Below the pieces are notes generated by a model. That model did no database searches, had not been told where the DNA came from, and saw only the letters and a program-made list of their open reading frames with translations. This document shows, one piece after another, positions 9,078 to 18,937 of a stretch of DNA of 64,000 nucleotides. The translations under genes were made by a program, and so were the position numbers. The DNA is from Acinetobacter nosocomialis (lineage in GTDB: Bacteria; Pseudomonadota; Gammaproteobacteria; Pseudomonadales; Moraxellaceae), in the NCBI GenBank assembly GCA_025736915.1, contig CP107049.1, forward strand, positions 930,001 through 994,000, given 5' to 3'. Positions within the stretch are counted from its first letter, which is position 1. Each line of letters opens with the position of its first letter.

Positions 9078-10472
9078 TTAATGATGTTGAGTTAATTCAA
9101 TTTCATCTTCGCTATTCATTATAGCTTTGTCGGTCTGCCCCATAAATTGGCTTGTAACTACACCAGCAGTCATCGAACCATTTACGTTTAACGCAGTACG
9201 TCCCATATCAATGAGTGGTTCAATTGAAATAAGAAGAGCAACCAATGTTACAGGTAAGCCCATAGCAGGAAGTACGATCAATGCTGCGAAAGTTGCACCA
9301 CCACCAACACCTGCTACGCCAATTGAACTTAAAGTCACAATACCCACTAACGAAGCAATCCACATTGGGTCTAGGGTGTTAATACCCATAGTTGGCGCAA
9401 CCATGACTGCGAGCATGGCTGGATATAAACCCGCACAACCATTTTGTCCAATAGTGGCACCAAAAGAAGCAGAGAAACTTGCAATAGACTCAGGCACACC
9501 CAAACGACGAGTTTGCGCTTCAATGCTCAGTGGAATACTTGCAGCACTTGAACGACTCGTAAACGCGAATGTTAGAACCGGAGCAACTTTCTTGAAGAAC
9601 TTAAGTGGAGAAACACCGGTCAGAGTCAAAATAATGGCATGCACGACGAACATAATCGCCAAACCTAAATAAGACGCCACCAAGAAACCACCTAGGTTCA
9701 AGATATCTGCGACATTTGAACTTGCCACAACTTTCGTCATAAGGGCAAAAACACCATATGGTGTAAGCGTCATCACTAAACGAACAAGCTTCATTACCCA
9801 AGACTGTAATGTTTGAATAGCCGTCAGAATACGTTGACCTTTTTCTGCGTCATCTTTCATTAGGTTGAGTGCTGCTATCCCTAAAAAGACAGCAAAGATA
9901 ACCACGCTAATAATTGAAGTCGGATTTGCACCCGTTAACTCAGCAAAAGGGTTACTCGGAATAAAAGAAAGAATAAATTGCGATACACTTAAGTCTGTTA
10001 CTTTACCCACATAGTCAGTCTGAATTGCAGTAAGTCGAGCTGTTTCAGCCGCCCCTTGTACCAAACCTTTGGCAGTTAAACCAAACAAGTTCGTCACAAA
10101 TACCCCAACCAGCGCAGCGATGAGTGTGGTAAATAACAAAGTCCCGATGGTGTAGAAGCTGATTTTTCCTAAAGAAGAAGCTTGGTGTAGCTTCGCTACC
10201 GCACCTAAAATCGAAACAAAGACCAAAGGCATCACGACCATTTGTAAAAGTTTTACATAGCCATTACCAACAATATTAAACCAGCTAATAGATTCAGCAA
10301 GAATCGGATGGCCACCGCCATAAATCAAATGTAGTCCTAAACCAAACACTACACCTAAAATTAAGCCAGCTAGAACTTTTTTAGATAAGCTCCAGTCCGT
10401 TTTACGTGTTTGGGCGAGTAAAAATATTAACCCGACAAAAACCACAATATTGATGATTAAGGGTATATTCAT
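9078..10472 (-). CDS. tcyP: L-cystine/cysteine symporter TcyP
   Basis: A sodium:dicarboxylate-fold (DAACS) inner-membrane carrier of 464 residues that matches E. coli TcyP (YdjN) nearly end to end from memory: [20 protein letters not shown] at the start, [34 protein letters not shown] (the serine-rich re-entrant loop), [20 protein letters not shown] and the tail [15 protein letters not shown] chose the ATG at 10472 because GGAG lies 7 bases upstream and the E. coli protein starts at the same place. The frame stays open ten codons further (ATG at 10502), but no ribosome site precedes that ATG. It imports L-cystine as a sulfur source. It is monocistronic with its own terminator. Confidence 0.95.
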   Translation of the reverse strand: MNIPLIINIVVFVGLIFLLAQTRKTDWSLSKKVLAGLILGVVFGLGLHLIYGGGHPILAESISWFNIVGNGYVKLLQMVVMPLVFVSILGAVAKLHQASSLGKISFYTIGTLLFTTLIAALVGVFVTNLFGLTAKGLVQGAAETARLTAIQTDYVGKVTDLSVSQFILSFIPSNPFAELTGANPTSIISVVIFAVFLGIAALNLMKDDAEKGQRILTAIQTLQSWVMKLVRLVMTLTPYGVFALMTKVVASSNVADILNLGGFLVASYLGLAIMFVVHAIILTLTGVSPLKFFKKVAPVLTFAFTSRSSAASIPLSIEAQTRRLGVPESIASFSASFGATIGQNGCAGLYPAMLAVMVAPTMGINTLDPMWIASLVGIVTLSSIGVAGVGGGATFAALIVLPAMGLPVTLVALLISIEPLIDMGRTALNVNGSMTAGVVTSQFMGQTDKAIMNSEDEIELTQHH

Positions 10473-10669
10473 TCCCAAACTCCAAATTATTGCTTGTGTC
10501 ATCTTTTAAGGGGGCATATTTGACCATAGCCGGCCTATATAAACTACCCTTTTCAACAATTTTCTAGCATGCAGATCATTACCGATCTGAATGAGAATAT
10601 AAAATGACTTTTAAATACATATATATCACTTTTAAAACATAAGTTACGTTAGATATTTATGTATAAAAA

Positions 10670-11551
10670 TTAAGCGCATTTCTGTATAAATTGTTGCTCA
10701 ATAAAACAAATAAACTGCTTTAAATTACTGCCCCATGTTTCAGGAGGCTGAGCGACCAAATAAGTAGTGAAATGTGCAGATTCAGTGTTAATTTCAAAAC
10801 AACTTAATGAGACTTTATCGGCTACTTTATTCAGATATGACTTTGGCAATAAAGCAAAACCGACACCTAATTCCACACAGCTTACAATGCCATCCAGACT
10901 GCCCATTTCCATAATTTGCGAAGGTGGCACACTGTGATCATTTAAAAACAACTCAATTGCATGCCGATAGGAACATCCTTGTCGAAATGCAATAAATCGA
11001 GTCTTTGCGAGGGTGGCAATGTCGGGAAAATCAATTTGTTGTTTTGGGCAAACCAAAACCAGTTGTTCTTGCCACACCGGAAAACTATATAGCTCTGGAA
11101 TCACATATTTAGAAGCAACAAAAGCACAATCGATTTCTCCTTGTTGCACAGCATTTAACAAATATCCTGTCGGGTGAGTTTGAAGTTCAAGCGGCAAATT
11201 CGGATGTTGCTGCATACATTCATTAAGCAATTGCGGAAGTCGTATTGCTGCTGTCGTTTCCATACTGCCCAAACGAATAGTTTCATTCGGGTCAATATCA
11301 CCTTCTCGGAAGATTGTCTTCGCTTTATTATGCAGTGCGATCATTTGCACAGCATAACCATGTAGCTGGTGTCCTGCATTGGTTAATGTAACGGGGTTAT
11401 GACGATTTAATAAAATCACACCTAACTCTTCTTCAAGCTTTTTCACGTGGCTCGTGATATTGGATTGAACCGTACACATTTTTTGTGCAGCCAATGAAAA
11501 ACTTCCACTCTCTGCAACCGCTAAAAAAAACTCTAAAGACTTAAGCAACAT
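10670..11551 (-). CDS. LysR-type transcriptional regulator
   Basis: A 293-residue LTTR. The N-terminal winged helix (about 1-60) reads LKSLEFFLAVAESGSFSLAA then VQSNITSHVKKLEEELGVILLNR, and the remaining part is the two-lobed periplasmic-binding-like effector domain (IRLGSMETTAAIRLPQLL; GCSYRHAIELFL; SLDGIVSCVELGVGFALLP). It diverges from the MFS gene at 11648, with 96 bases between the two starts holding a LysR-type dyad, so it most likely controls that exporter and itself. The effector is unknown. Confidence 0.95.
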   Translation of the reverse strand: MLLKSLEFFLAVAESGSFSLAAQKMCTVQSNITSHVKKLEEELGVILLNRHNPVTLTNAGHQLHGYAVQMIALHNKAKTIFREGDIDPNETIRLGSMETTAAIRLPQLLNECMQQHPNLPLELQTHPTGYLLNAVQQGEIDCAFVASKYVIPELYSFPVWQEQLVLVCPKQQIDFPDIATLAKTRFIAFRQGCSYRHAIELFLNDHSVPPSQIMEMGSLDGIVSCVELGVGFALLPKSYLNKVADKVSLSCFEINTESAHFTTYLVAQPPETWGSNLKQFICFIEQQFIQKCA

Positions 11552-11556
11552 GCCAC

Positions 11557-11573
11557 TATCTCAAAACAAGATA
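11557..11573. promoter_or_regulatory. LysR-type operator candidate between LysR and MFS genes
   Basis: TATCT (11557-11561) and AGATA (11569-11573) are perfect inverted arms with 7 bases between them. They contain the T-N11-A spacing (T at 11559, A at 11571) typical of LysR recognition sites. The site is 6 bases before the regulator's start codon in the divergent intergenic region. Assignment is by position and symmetry only. Confidence 0.5.
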
Positions 11574-11647
11574 ATTAATATCATATTAAATCATTTCTAA
11601 TGATAAATAAACTCGCTTTTAATAATAAAAAAATTGAGAGATTTCTC

Positions 11648-12826
11648 ATGTCTACATTCTATCGAATGAGCCTGCTTGTCTTTTTAGCGACTTGCCTAGG
11701 AATTGGTATTTTTAGATTTTCCTATACCGCACTCATGCCTATTATGATTGTGCAATATGGATGGACTCATGATTTTGCAAGCTATTTAGGAAGTGCAAAT
11801 TTATTGGGCTATCTGGTTGGCGCATTATTGGCACTGTTTAGCATTAAAGAAAAATCTATACCCGCTTTGATTATAACTTCGGCGGTTTTAGGTAGCTTAA
11901 GCCTACTCTGCTGTTCTTTTATACACATGCCTTTGGCTTGGTTTGTTCTCTGGCGCACCATTTCAGGTATCGCAGGTGGCCTACTCATGATTTTGGCACC
12001 TAGCTTTGCCATGAAAAATATTGCAATTAGCCAAAGGCTCAAAGTCAATTTTTTAGGGTTTAGTGGTATTGGCGCAGGCGTGTTATCTGCCACTCTCATT
12101 ATTCCTGCACTTAAAAATATGCCTGTTCAATATGTCTGGGAAATTTTTGCCGCCATTTCCATTATTGGCAGTTTGGTACTTTTTCAGTTATTAAGGCACC
12201 CACCTACCGAGTCCGTTCAAACGGCCAATCACGCTCCTCAAAACTTCAAACATTCACGTTTAGGACTGGTCATTATTATTGCTTATATGTGCAGTGCTTT
12301 TGCATATATCCCTCACTCTTTGTTTTGGATGGACTATTTATCGGGAACCCTACATTTTCCATTGCAACAACGAAACTTATTTTGGGTTCTTTATGGGGTT
12401 GGAAGTTGTATTGGCGCCTTTGTGGCGTATTGTTTAAGCCGCCTTATTGGATATTTGCAGGCAATTAAATGTCTATACGGTGTCTATTGCTTGGCAGTTG
12501 CCCTACCTTTTTTTTCACATGCTACTGCTTTGCTCACTTTATCGTCCTTTCTTACAGGTTTACTCACACCTGCCACCGTATTTATTAGCTCTTATAGCCT
12601 GCTACAGATTTATGAACAGCGTTATCAAAAAATCTGGAGCCTTGCCACCATTGGGTTTGCCAGCACTCAGTTATTAGGTGGCGTAGTGATTAGTACCTTG
12701 CATCACTTGCATTGGTCTTATGCACACCTGTTCTTAATGGGTGGCATTGTTTTGCTATTCGCTTTAATCCTTTTAGTTCGCACCCGTTCTTCCATACCCA
12801 CCACTCTCGGAGAAACCAAATCATGA
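11648..12826 (+). CDS. YbfB/YjiJ-type MFS transporter
   Basis: A 12-helix major facilitator (392 residues from the chosen start). The N-terminus LVFLATCLGIGIFRFSYTALMPIMI with a GWTHDFASYLGSANLLGYLVGA loop is characteristic of the YbfB/YjiJ group. I chose the ATG at 11648 because GAGAG lies 7 bases upstream. An in-frame ATG at 11600 (16 codons earlier) has no ribosome site and would place a polar AT-encoded tail before helix 1. It probably belongs to the regulon of the divergent LysR gene. The substrate is unknown; the group is usually called export or sugar-like carriers without proof. Its TGA overlaps the ATG of a 41-codon ORF. Confidence 0.88.
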   Translation: MSTFYRMSLLVFLATCLGIGIFRFSYTALMPIMIVQYGWTHDFASYLGSANLLGYLVGALLALFSIKEKSIPALIITSAVLGSLSLLCCSFIHMPLAWFVLWRTISGIAGGLLMILAPSFAMKNIAISQRLKVNFLGFSGIGAGVLSATLIIPALKNMPVQYVWEIFAAISIIGSLVLFQLLRHPPTESVQTANHAPQNFKHSRLGLVIIIAYMCSAFAYIPHSLFWMDYLSGTLHFPLQQRNLFWVLYGVGSCIGAFVAYCLSRLIGYLQAIKCLYGVYCLAVALPFFSHATALLTLSSFLTGLLTPATVFISSYSLLQIYEQRYQKIWSLATIGFASTQLLGGVVISTLHHLHWSYAHLFLMGGIVLLFALILLVRTRSSIPTTLGETKS

Positions 12827-12948
12827 AAACTCTGCTCTTTCCTTTATTTCTAGTTGCTTTCGTTCTTATTATTCAAGCCCTAGACCAGAGTTATCAAAAG
12901 AAAATTGGTATCTCTAAGCCCCAGAAGCATCCAGAATTTATGCAATAA
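12823..12948 (+). CDS. Small single-pass membrane protein coupled to the MFS gene (41 aa)
   Basis: The ATG (12823-12825) overlaps the MFS stop in an ATGA junction, which suggests translational coupling. GGAG (12809-12812) lies about 10 bases upstream within the end of the MFS gene. The product starts MKTLLFPLFLVAFVLIIQAL, a single hydrophobic helix, and continues with a short basic/polar tail (QKKIGISKPQKHPEF). A hairpin terminator begins right at its stop codon, as expected for the last gene of an operon. Family unknown; it could be a small accessory subunit of the transporter. Existence is inferred from junction, terminator and hydrophobicity. Confidence 0.6.
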   Translation: MKTLLFPLFLVAFVLIIQALDQSYQKKIGISKPQKHPEFMQ

Positions 12949-12949
12949 A

Positions 12950-12976
12950 AAAAGCCCCTATATATAAGGGGCTTTT
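12950..12976 (+). terminator. Terminator of the MFS/small ORF operon
   Basis: AAAAGCCCCT (12950-12959) pairs with AGGGGCTTTT (12967-12976) around a 7-base loop. It starts 2 bases after the stop of the small ORF. Confidence 0.88.
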
Positions 12977-13174
12977 CCATTGAATAATCGTATATTGTCA
13001 AAATGAAAATTAATGAATAGATCAGTAGAACAAACCGCATAACAGCTATTTTAGTACGCTTATTAAAAACGCTTAACTGACAAAAAATGTCATATTATGT
13101 CAATGTAGAGAGCTATTTTCTGATCTATATTCAGTCAAAATTTATAATTTTTAATACTTAAAATTGAGCAAAAC

Positions 13175-13585
13175 ATGAGCAATAACAATTATATTGATGA
13201 GCTTTTAAAGCTCTTGGCGATGTTCGCTTTTATCGGTGTTTTATTACTGGCATTTAAATGTCAGACCATCTTTGCACTGGATATGACCACATCATACGAA
13301 GTCTCGGTAAGGATTGTTATCTATATTGTCACAGCAGCTATTTTGGGCTTTTTAACACGCAATCATATTGAGTTTACAACACAATTTTTAATTGCCGTTC
13401 CATTTGCCTACTTTTGGCTAGAGCCAATTCTTGACTACAAGGCCATTCAAACTATCCCAGATGTTCCGTTTTATCTCTCAGGTCATGGTCAAAGTTTAGG
13501 GCTACTCATCGTGATCATATTTTGTTTTGCCCTATGGGTATTTAAAGAAACAAGCTCAATTTCGCCTGAGTCTCAAAATGTCTAA
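13175..13585 (+). CDS. Small multi-pass membrane protein, paralogue A (136 aa)
   Basis: Unrecognised family. It has four predicted membrane helices (about residues 12-30, 43-60, 66-84 and 107-125). Between helices 3 and 4 lies a conserved loop EPILDYKAIQTIPDVPFYLSGHGQ. The next gene encodes a protein with the same topology and the matching loop PILNYKMTHTMGNIPLY, so the two are tandem duplicates that have diverged. The start has only a weak TTGAG before it. The 226-base region upstream (12949-13174) holds only the preceding terminator. Confidence 0.7.
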   Translation: MSNNNYIDELLKLLAMFAFIGVLLLAFKCQTIFALDMTTSYEVSVRIVIYIVTAAILGFLTRNHIEFTTQFLIAVPFAYFWLEPILDYKAIQTIPDVPFYLSGHGQSLGLLIVIIFCFALWVFKETSSISPESQNV

Positions 13586-13694
13586 ATAGGTTTTTTTTAG
13601 GAGTTTTATAAAGTTAAAAATAGTCACTGTACTCTATGTTTTTATAATATATATTTTAAACAAATTACTTTATACCAATTAAAAACTTTTAAAA

Positions 13695-14078
13695 ATGTTT
13701 AATGTATCAAACCCAGCAAATGCCGTTGTTATAGGTATTATCACAATAATTGCTACAGTTAGCCTTCTTATATGGAAGTTTAATTTTTATCTTGGCATAG
13801 ATATATATACCAGTGGAGAAGTACTTTTTAAAACGCTGCTATATGCAGCCACAATAGGTCTATTTAGTTACTATTTTCGCTATACCATTAAAATTAGTAA
13901 TACGGTGATCTTATCATTACCTCTTTTTTTCTTTTGTATCAGACCCATTCTGAACTACAAAATGACGCATACGATGGGCAATATTCCACTGTATGCAACT
14001 CAGCATGGTCAGGGTGGAATCTTATTAAGTTTAACAATATTGGCTTGTATGCTATGGGCATTTACCGCTCACTCTTAG
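13695..14078 (+). CDS. Small multi-pass membrane protein, paralogue B (127 aa)
   Basis: Unrecognised family, four membrane helices. It is a paralogue of the gene at 13175: both carry P-I-L-(D/N)-Y-K, a short loop with (V/I)P-(F/L)-Y and then HGQ, and end with (A/M)LW-(V/A)-F. No Shine-Dalgarno sequence is visible before the ATG at 13695, so an internal start is possible, although the first helix begins about ten residues in. The 109 bases separating the pair are very AT-rich and have no hairpin, so the two may form one transcript ending at the bidirectional terminator at 14165. Confidence 0.68.
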   Translation: MFNVSNPANAVVIGIITIIATVSLLIWKFNFYLGIDIYTSGEVLFKTLLYAATIGLFSYYFRYTIKISNTVILSLPLFFFCIRPILNYKMTHTMGNIPLYATQHGQGGILLSLTILACMLWAFTAHS

Positions 14079-14164
14079 CTTAAATTCTACTATTCCATAA
14101 ACTTATTTTTATTCATTTCAATACTATAAAAAATCTATAAATAATAATTCTTCAAAGTAATTTA

Positions 14165-14188
14165 AAAAGCCCTCAATTGAGGGCTTTT
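14165..14188. terminator. Bidirectional terminator
   Basis: AAAAGCCCTC (14165-14174), loop AATT, GAGGGCTTTT (14179-14188) form a perfect 10-bp stem between the tandem membrane genes and convergent icd. Confidence 0.88.
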
Positions 14189-14198
14189 CTATAAAAGA

Positions 14199-15455
14199 TT
14201 AATCTTCCATGTGCTTAATAATGGCATCACCAAATTCAGAGCAACGCAATAAGGTTGCGCCTGGCATTAAACGCTCAAAATCGTAAGTCACCGTTTTAGC
14301 TGAAATCGCTCCTGAAATACCTTTAATAATCAGGTCAGCTGCTTCAGTCCATCCCATGTCTCGAAGCATCATTTCAGCAGATAGAATAATTGATCCCGGA
14401 TTTACTTTATCTTGCCCGGCATATTTAGGTGCCGTACCATGCGTTGCTTCATAAACTGCGATTGCACCACCAATATTTGCACCAGGTGCAATACCAATCC
14501 CCCCTACTTCTGCTGCTAATGCATCTGAAATATAGTCACCATTTAAATTAAGGGTTGCAATCACAGAGTAATCGGCAGGACGCATCAAGATTTGCTGTAA
14601 AAAAGCGTCCGCAATCACATCTTTAATAATGATGTCCTTACCATTTTTAGGGTTCTTAATTTTAACCCAAGGGCCACCATCCATGAGTTCACCACCAAAA
14701 CGATCTAGCGCTAACTCGTATCCCCATTCTTTAAATGCACCTTCGGTATATTTCATAATATTTCCCTTATGAACAAGGGTTACCGATGGTTTGTCATTAT
14801 CTATCGCGAATTGAATAGCTTTACGAACTAAACGTTGTGATCCTTCTTTAGATACAGGTTTGATTCCAATACCACATCCTTCTGGAAAGCGAATTTTTGT
14901 GACGCCCATTTCCTCTTGAAGGAATTTAATCACTTTTTTCGCTTCTTCAGAGTCTGCTTTCCATTCAATACCTGCATAAATATCTTCCGAGTTTTCACGG
15001 AAAATCACCATGTCGGTTAGCTCAGGGTGCTGAACAGGTGATGGAACGCCTTTAAACCAACGTACTGGACGCACGCATACATACAAATCTAATTCTTGAC
15101 GTAATGCCACATTAAGTGAGCGAATACCACCACCGACTGGAGTGGTTAAAGGGCCTTTAATTGAAACAACAAACTCACGCAGGGCTTCAAAAGTTTCTTC
15201 TGGCATATAGGTGCCATAAATTTTATTGGCCTTTTCACCGCAATAGACTTCCATCCACTCGATGGAACGTTTACCGCCATAAGCTTTTAAAATAGCCGCA
15301 TCGACGACTGTTTTCATTGTCGGTGTAATATCTACACCAATACCATCACCCTCAATAAAAGGAATAATTGGATGATTTGGTACATTCAGTGACAGGTCTG
15401 CTTTTACTTTAATTTTATCACCGTCGGCAGGAACCACGATCTTCTGATAACCCAT
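14199..15455 (-). CDS. icd: NADP-dependent isocitrate dehydrogenase (dimeric, IDH-I)
   Basis: A 418-residue homodimeric TCA-cycle enzyme that decarboxylates isocitrate to 2-oxoglutarate with NADP. Seen: [11 protein letters not shown], the substrate/phosphorylation loop [17 protein letters not shown] (the Ser in IRSLN is the AceK target in E. coli), [26 protein letters not shown], and the cofactor-binding [12 protein letters not shown] with the K-Y pattern of NADP enzymes. It ends at a shared terminator. A second, unrelated isocitrate dehydrogenase is encoded 1.1 kb away on the same strand (16562). Confidence 0.97.
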   Translation of the reverse strand: MGYQKIVVPADGDKIKVKADLSLNVPNHPIIPFIEGDGIGVDITPTMKTVVDAAILKAYGGKRSIEWMEVYCGEKANKIYGTYMPEETFEALREFVVSIKGPLTTPVGGGIRSLNVALRQELDLYVCVRPVRWFKGVPSPVQHPELTDMVIFRENSEDIYAGIEWKADSEEAKKVIKFLQEEMGVTKIRFPEGCGIGIKPVSKEGSQRLVRKAIQFAIDNDKPSVTLVHKGNIMKYTEGAFKEWGYELALDRFGGELMDGGPWVKIKNPKNGKDIIIKDVIADAFLQQILMRPADYSVIATLNLNGDYISDALAAEVGGIGIAPGANIGGAIAVYEATHGTAPKYAGQDKVNPGSIILSAEMMLRDMGWTEAADLIIKGISGAISAKTVTYDFERLMPGATLLRCSEFGDAIIKHMED

Positions 15456-15655
15456 TGTGTAGATTCTCCCTTTTATAATATTTAACTAACCAAACAAAAA
15501 TAATTATCGATAAACAATACTTTCAACTTTTATTAACGCATAATAGCTTAATCGAATTTAATCCTTTTTGAGATTTATGTGGGAAATAAGCAAATTTCAC
15601 ACTTAAATATAGCTCAATGTTTTTACCGCTTATTTGAAAGAAGAAGCCATTTTTT

Positions 15656-16444
15656 ATGAAAATTGTCATTCTCAACAAACCATATGACGTCCTCTCCCAG
15701 TTTCGTAAAGACGAAGCACATATGACGGTCTCTGACTTTGTAGATGACCCGACTTTACGCATAGCAGGCCGTCTTGATATGGACTCTGAGGGTTTAGTTT
15801 TCTTAACTGATCATGGTGGTTTGAATCAGTTCATTACCAACCCTGCGAATAAAAAATACAAAACGTATTTAGTTCAAGTTGATGGCGATGTAACCGAAGA
15901 AGCGCTTGAGCAACTTCGTAAAGGTGTAGAGCTTAATGATGGTATGACTTTACCAGCTAAAGCGATTAAGGTAAGTGAACCTGAATGGTTATGGGACCGT
16001 GACCCTCCTGTACGTTACCGTGCCAACATTCCAACGTCTTGGATTGAAATCTCTATTTGTGAAGGTCGTAACCGTCAAGTTCGTCGCATGACCTCTGCGG
16101 TAGGTTTCCCGACTTTACGTCTCATTCGTACTAAAATTGGTTCGATTGATTTAGTCCAATTAGGATTACAGCCGGGCGACACCAAAGAAATCGAACCTCT
16201 ACTCTACCCAGACTTTAAAGATGTTCCAGCTGAACAACCTTATCGTTCACGTTCTTACGTGAAAAAACCGGGTGGTACAGGTGGCAAACCAATGGTTCGT
16301 AAGAATAAAGATGGTTCTGTTAAAAAGTCTGGTACAAAACGTATTTGGCAAATGGATGAAAGTGAAAAACCACGTCGTAAGACCAATGGTACAACTCGTC
16401 CAAATACCAAGGCACCACGTGGGCGTGGCCGCAATGGTCGATAA
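15656..16444 (+). CDS. rluE: 23S rRNA pseudouridine synthase, RluE-like
   Basis: An RsuA-family pseudouridine synthase without the S4 RNA-binding domain, as in RluE (modifies U2457 of 23S rRNA in E. coli). Residues 1-190 match: ILNKPYDVLSQF, the catalytic Asp in AGRLDMDSEGLVFLT at about residue 41, GVELNDGMTLPA, WDRDPPVRYR and CEGRNRQVRRMTSAVGFPTLRL. After about residue 195 there is a basic, Gly/Lys/Arg-rich tail of some 65 residues (ending APRGRGRNGR) absent from the E. coli enzyme, presumably an RNA-binding extension. It lies between the two isocitrate dehydrogenase genes, on the opposite strand. Confidence 0.9.
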   Translation: MKIVILNKPYDVLSQFRKDEAHMTVSDFVDDPTLRIAGRLDMDSEGLVFLTDHGGLNQFITNPANKKYKTYLVQVDGDVTEEALEQLRKGVELNDGMTLPAKAIKVSEPEWLWDRDPPVRYRANIPTSWIEISICEGRNRQVRRMTSAVGFPTLRLIRTKIGSIDLVQLGLQPGDTKEIEPLLYPDFKDVPAEQPYRSRSYVKKPGGTGGKPMVRKNKDGSVKKSGTKRIWQMDESEKPRRKTNGTTRPNTKAPRGRGRNGR

Positions 16445-16457
16445 GATTTAATCTTTT

Positions 16458-16484
16458 AAAAGCTCACGTCAGTGGGCTTTTTTA
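16458..16484 (+). terminator. Terminator after rluE
   Basis: AAAGCTCAC (16459-16467) pairs, with one G-T, with GTGGGCTTT (16472-16480), loop GTCA, followed by TTTT. Confidence 0.75.
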
Positions 16485-16510
16485 ATGACTTTTATTTTTT
16501 TGAAAATAAA

Positions 16511-16536
16511 AAAACCGGTGCATAGGCACCGGTTTT
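16511..16536 (-). terminator. Terminator after monomeric icd
   Basis: AAAACCGGTGC (16511-16521), loop ATAG, GCACCGGTTTT (16526-16536) form a perfect 11-bp stem. It faces the rluE terminator 30 bases away and serves the minus-strand gene. Confidence 0.85.
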
Positions 16537-16561
16537 AAGCTATTTACTAACGAATCGGTAA

Positions 16562-18799
16562 TTAAGCTTGAACACTTGAAAGTGCTGCATTAAATGTAGC
16601 GCTTGGACGCATTACAGCGTTTACTTTTGCAGGATCAACTGCATAGTAACCACCGATGTCAGCAGCTTTACCTTGTACTTGAGCAAGCTCAGCAACAATC
16701 TTCTCTTCATTTTCAGCTAAAGCTTTCGCAAGTGGAGCAAACTTCGCTTTCAACTCAGCATCTTCGTCTTGAGCAGCAAGTGCTTCAGCCCAGTAAAGTG
16801 ACAAGTAGAAATGGCTACCACGGTTGTCAAGCTCACCTGTACGACGTGATGGAGACTTGTCATTGTCAAGCAATTTACCAGTCGCTTCGTCAAGTGTCTT
16901 CGCAAGTAACTTCGCACGAGCATTGTTTTCTTTAATGCCCATTTCTTCTAACGAAACTGCAAGTGCAAGGAACTCACCAAGCGAATCCCAACGTAAGTGG
17001 TTTTCTTCAACAAGTTGTTGTACGTGTTTAGGTGCTGAACCGCCTGCACCAGTTTCGTACATTCCACCACCCGCCATAAGCGGAACGATAGACAACATCT
17101 TCGCAGAAGTACCAAGTTCCATAATTGGGAACAAGTCTGTTAAGTAGTCACGTAAAATGTTACCAGTTACAGAAATCGTGTCTAGGCCACGTACTACGCG
17201 CTCAAGTGTGTAACGCATTGCACGTACTTGAGACATGATTTGGATGTCAAGACCAGTCGTGTCATGATCTTTCAAGTACTTTTGTACTTTCTTGATCAAT
17301 TCGTTTTCGTGTGGACGGTATGGGTCAAGCCAGAAGATCGCAGGCATGCCTGAGTTACGTGCACGAGTTACTGCAAGTTTTACCCAGTCACGAATCGGAG
17401 CGTCTTTCACCTGACACATACGCCAGATATCGCCTTCTTCAACATTTTGAGTCAATAACACTTCACCAGTGTCAAGATCGGTAATGTTTGCAATACCAGC
17501 TTCTGAAATCTCAAAAGTCTTGTCGTGAGAACCGTATTCTTCAGCTTTTTGAGCCATCAAACCAACGTTTGGTACTGTACCCATAGTCTTCGGATCGAAG
17601 TTACCATGCCATTTACAGAAATTGATCATTTCTTGGTAAATACGGGCAAATGTTGATTCTGGCATTACTGCTTTAGCATCGTATTGCTTACCATCAGCAC
17701 CCCACATTTTACCACCAGCACGGATCATTGCAGGCATAGAAGCATCTACGATGATGTCGTTAGGTGAATGGAAGTTAGTGATGCCTTTTGCCGAGTCAAC
17801 CATTGCAAGAGCAGGACGGTGTTCTTGGCAAGCATGTAAGTCTTCAATGATTTCTTCACGTAATGAAGTAGGAAGAGTTTCGATTTTCTCGTATAACCCA
17901 GCCATACCGTTATTAACGTTAATACCTAATTCGTCAAATAACTTACCGTGTTTTTCGAAAGCTTCTTTGTAGTAGATTTTCACACAGTGACCGAAAACGA
18001 TCGGGTGTGAAACTTTCATCATTGTCGCTTTTACGTGTAAAGAGAATAAAATTCCAGCTTCTTTACAATCATCAAGTTCTTTTTCATAGAAATCACAAAG
18101 TGCTTTCTTGCTCATGAACATTGAGTCGATGATTTCGCCTTCTTGAAGCGCAACTTTTGGCTTAAGAACAATGCTCTTACCACTGTTTGTGATAAGTTCC
18201 ATTTTTACATTGCGTGCACGGTCAAGTGTCATTGATTTTTCACCGTGGTAGAAGTCACCTTCTTCCATGTGTGAAACGTGAGTTTGTGACCACTGTTTCC
18301 ACTCGCTCATTGAGTGAGGGTGTTTCTTAGCGTAATTTTTAACGGCAGCAGGAGCACGACGGTCAGAGTTACCCTCACGAAGAACTGGGTTTACTGCTGA
18401 ACCTAGGCATTTGCCATAACGAGCTTTAATAGTTTTTTCTTCTTCAGTCGCTGGGTTTTCCGGATAGTCAGGAATTGCAAAACCTTTAGATTGAAGTTCT
18501 TTAATACATGCTGTCAATTGCGCAACAGAGGCACTAATATTTGGGAGTTTGATAATGTTAGTATCTGGATCTTGTGTAAGACGACCTAGCTCAGCAAGGT
18601 TGTCGGATACCTTTTGCTCTTCACTTAGGTAGTCAGCGAATTCTGCGAGCACACGTGCAGCTACAGAGATGTCACTTTTAACAATCTCGATACCTGCTGG
18701 CTTAGTAAAGGTCTCAATGATCGGCAGTAGCGAATAAGTCGCCAATAATGGCGCCTCGTCAGTCAGTGTGTAAATGATAGTTGACTTTTCACCAGCCAT
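16562..18799 (-). CDS. icd: NADP-dependent isocitrate dehydrogenase (monomeric, IDH-II)
   Basis: A 745-residue monomeric-type isocitrate dehydrogenase, unrelated in sequence length and fold arrangement to the dimeric enzyme at 14199. Family marks: [22 protein letters not shown] at the N-terminus, [23 protein letters not shown] (substrate binding), [49 protein letters not shown]-type end replaced here by [23 protein letters not shown], and [18 protein letters not shown]. The start is supported by a strong GGAAGGGG about 6 bases upstream. A promoter and a palindrome lie in the 400-base upstream gap. Confidence 0.96.
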   Translation of the reverse strand: MAGEKSTIIYTLTDEAPLLATYSLLPIIETFTKPAGIEIVKSDISVAARVLAEFADYLSEEQKVSDNLAELGRLTQDPDTNIIKLPNISASVAQLTACIKELQSKGFAIPDYPENPATEEEKTIKARYGKCLGSAVNPVLREGNSDRRAPAAVKNYAKKHPHSMSEWKQWSQTHVSHMEEGDFYHGEKSMTLDRARNVKMELITNSGKSIVLKPKVALQEGEIIDSMFMSKKALCDFYEKELDDCKEAGILFSLHVKATMMKVSHPIVFGHCVKIYYKEAFEKHGKLFDELGINVNNGMAGLYEKIETLPTSLREEIIEDLHACQEHRPALAMVDSAKGITNFHSPNDIIVDASMPAMIRAGGKMWGADGKQYDAKAVMPESTFARIYQEMINFCKWHGNFDPKTMGTVPNVGLMAQKAEEYGSHDKTFEISEAGIANITDLDTGEVLLTQNVEEGDIWRMCQVKDAPIRDWVKLAVTRARNSGMPAIFWLDPYRPHENELIKKVQKYLKDHDTTGLDIQIMSQVRAMRYTLERVVRGLDTISVTGNILRDYLTDLFPIMELGTSAKMLSIVPLMAGGGMYETGAGGSAPKHVQQLVEENHLRWDSLGEFLALAVSLEEMGIKENNARAKLLAKTLDEATGKLLDNDKSPSRRTGELDNRGSHFYLSLYWAEALAAQDEDAELKAKFAPLAKALAENEEKIVAELAQVQGKAADIGGYYAVDPAKVNAVMRPSATFNAALSSVQA

Positions 18800-18886
18800 A
18801 TATAGCCCCTTCCGTTGAATTGAGTTTTGAGGACCGAGCTTTTGGCCCAGTGCCTACGAACCGATATGCTTAAATAAAACCCTGAG

Positions 18887-18915
18887 AGTATCGGCTCTCA
18901 TTGGCTTTCAGTCAA
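18887..18915 (-). promoter_or_regulatory. Candidate promoter of monomeric icd
   Basis: On the minus strand TTGACT (18915-18910) is followed after 17 bases by GATACT (18892-18887). This would give a leader of about 80 bases. The -10 overlaps a short hairpin TGAGAG/CTCTCA (18883-18900). Assigned by eye only. Confidence 0.45.
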
Positions 18916-18937
18916 CGAAATATCCAGTGATAACGAC

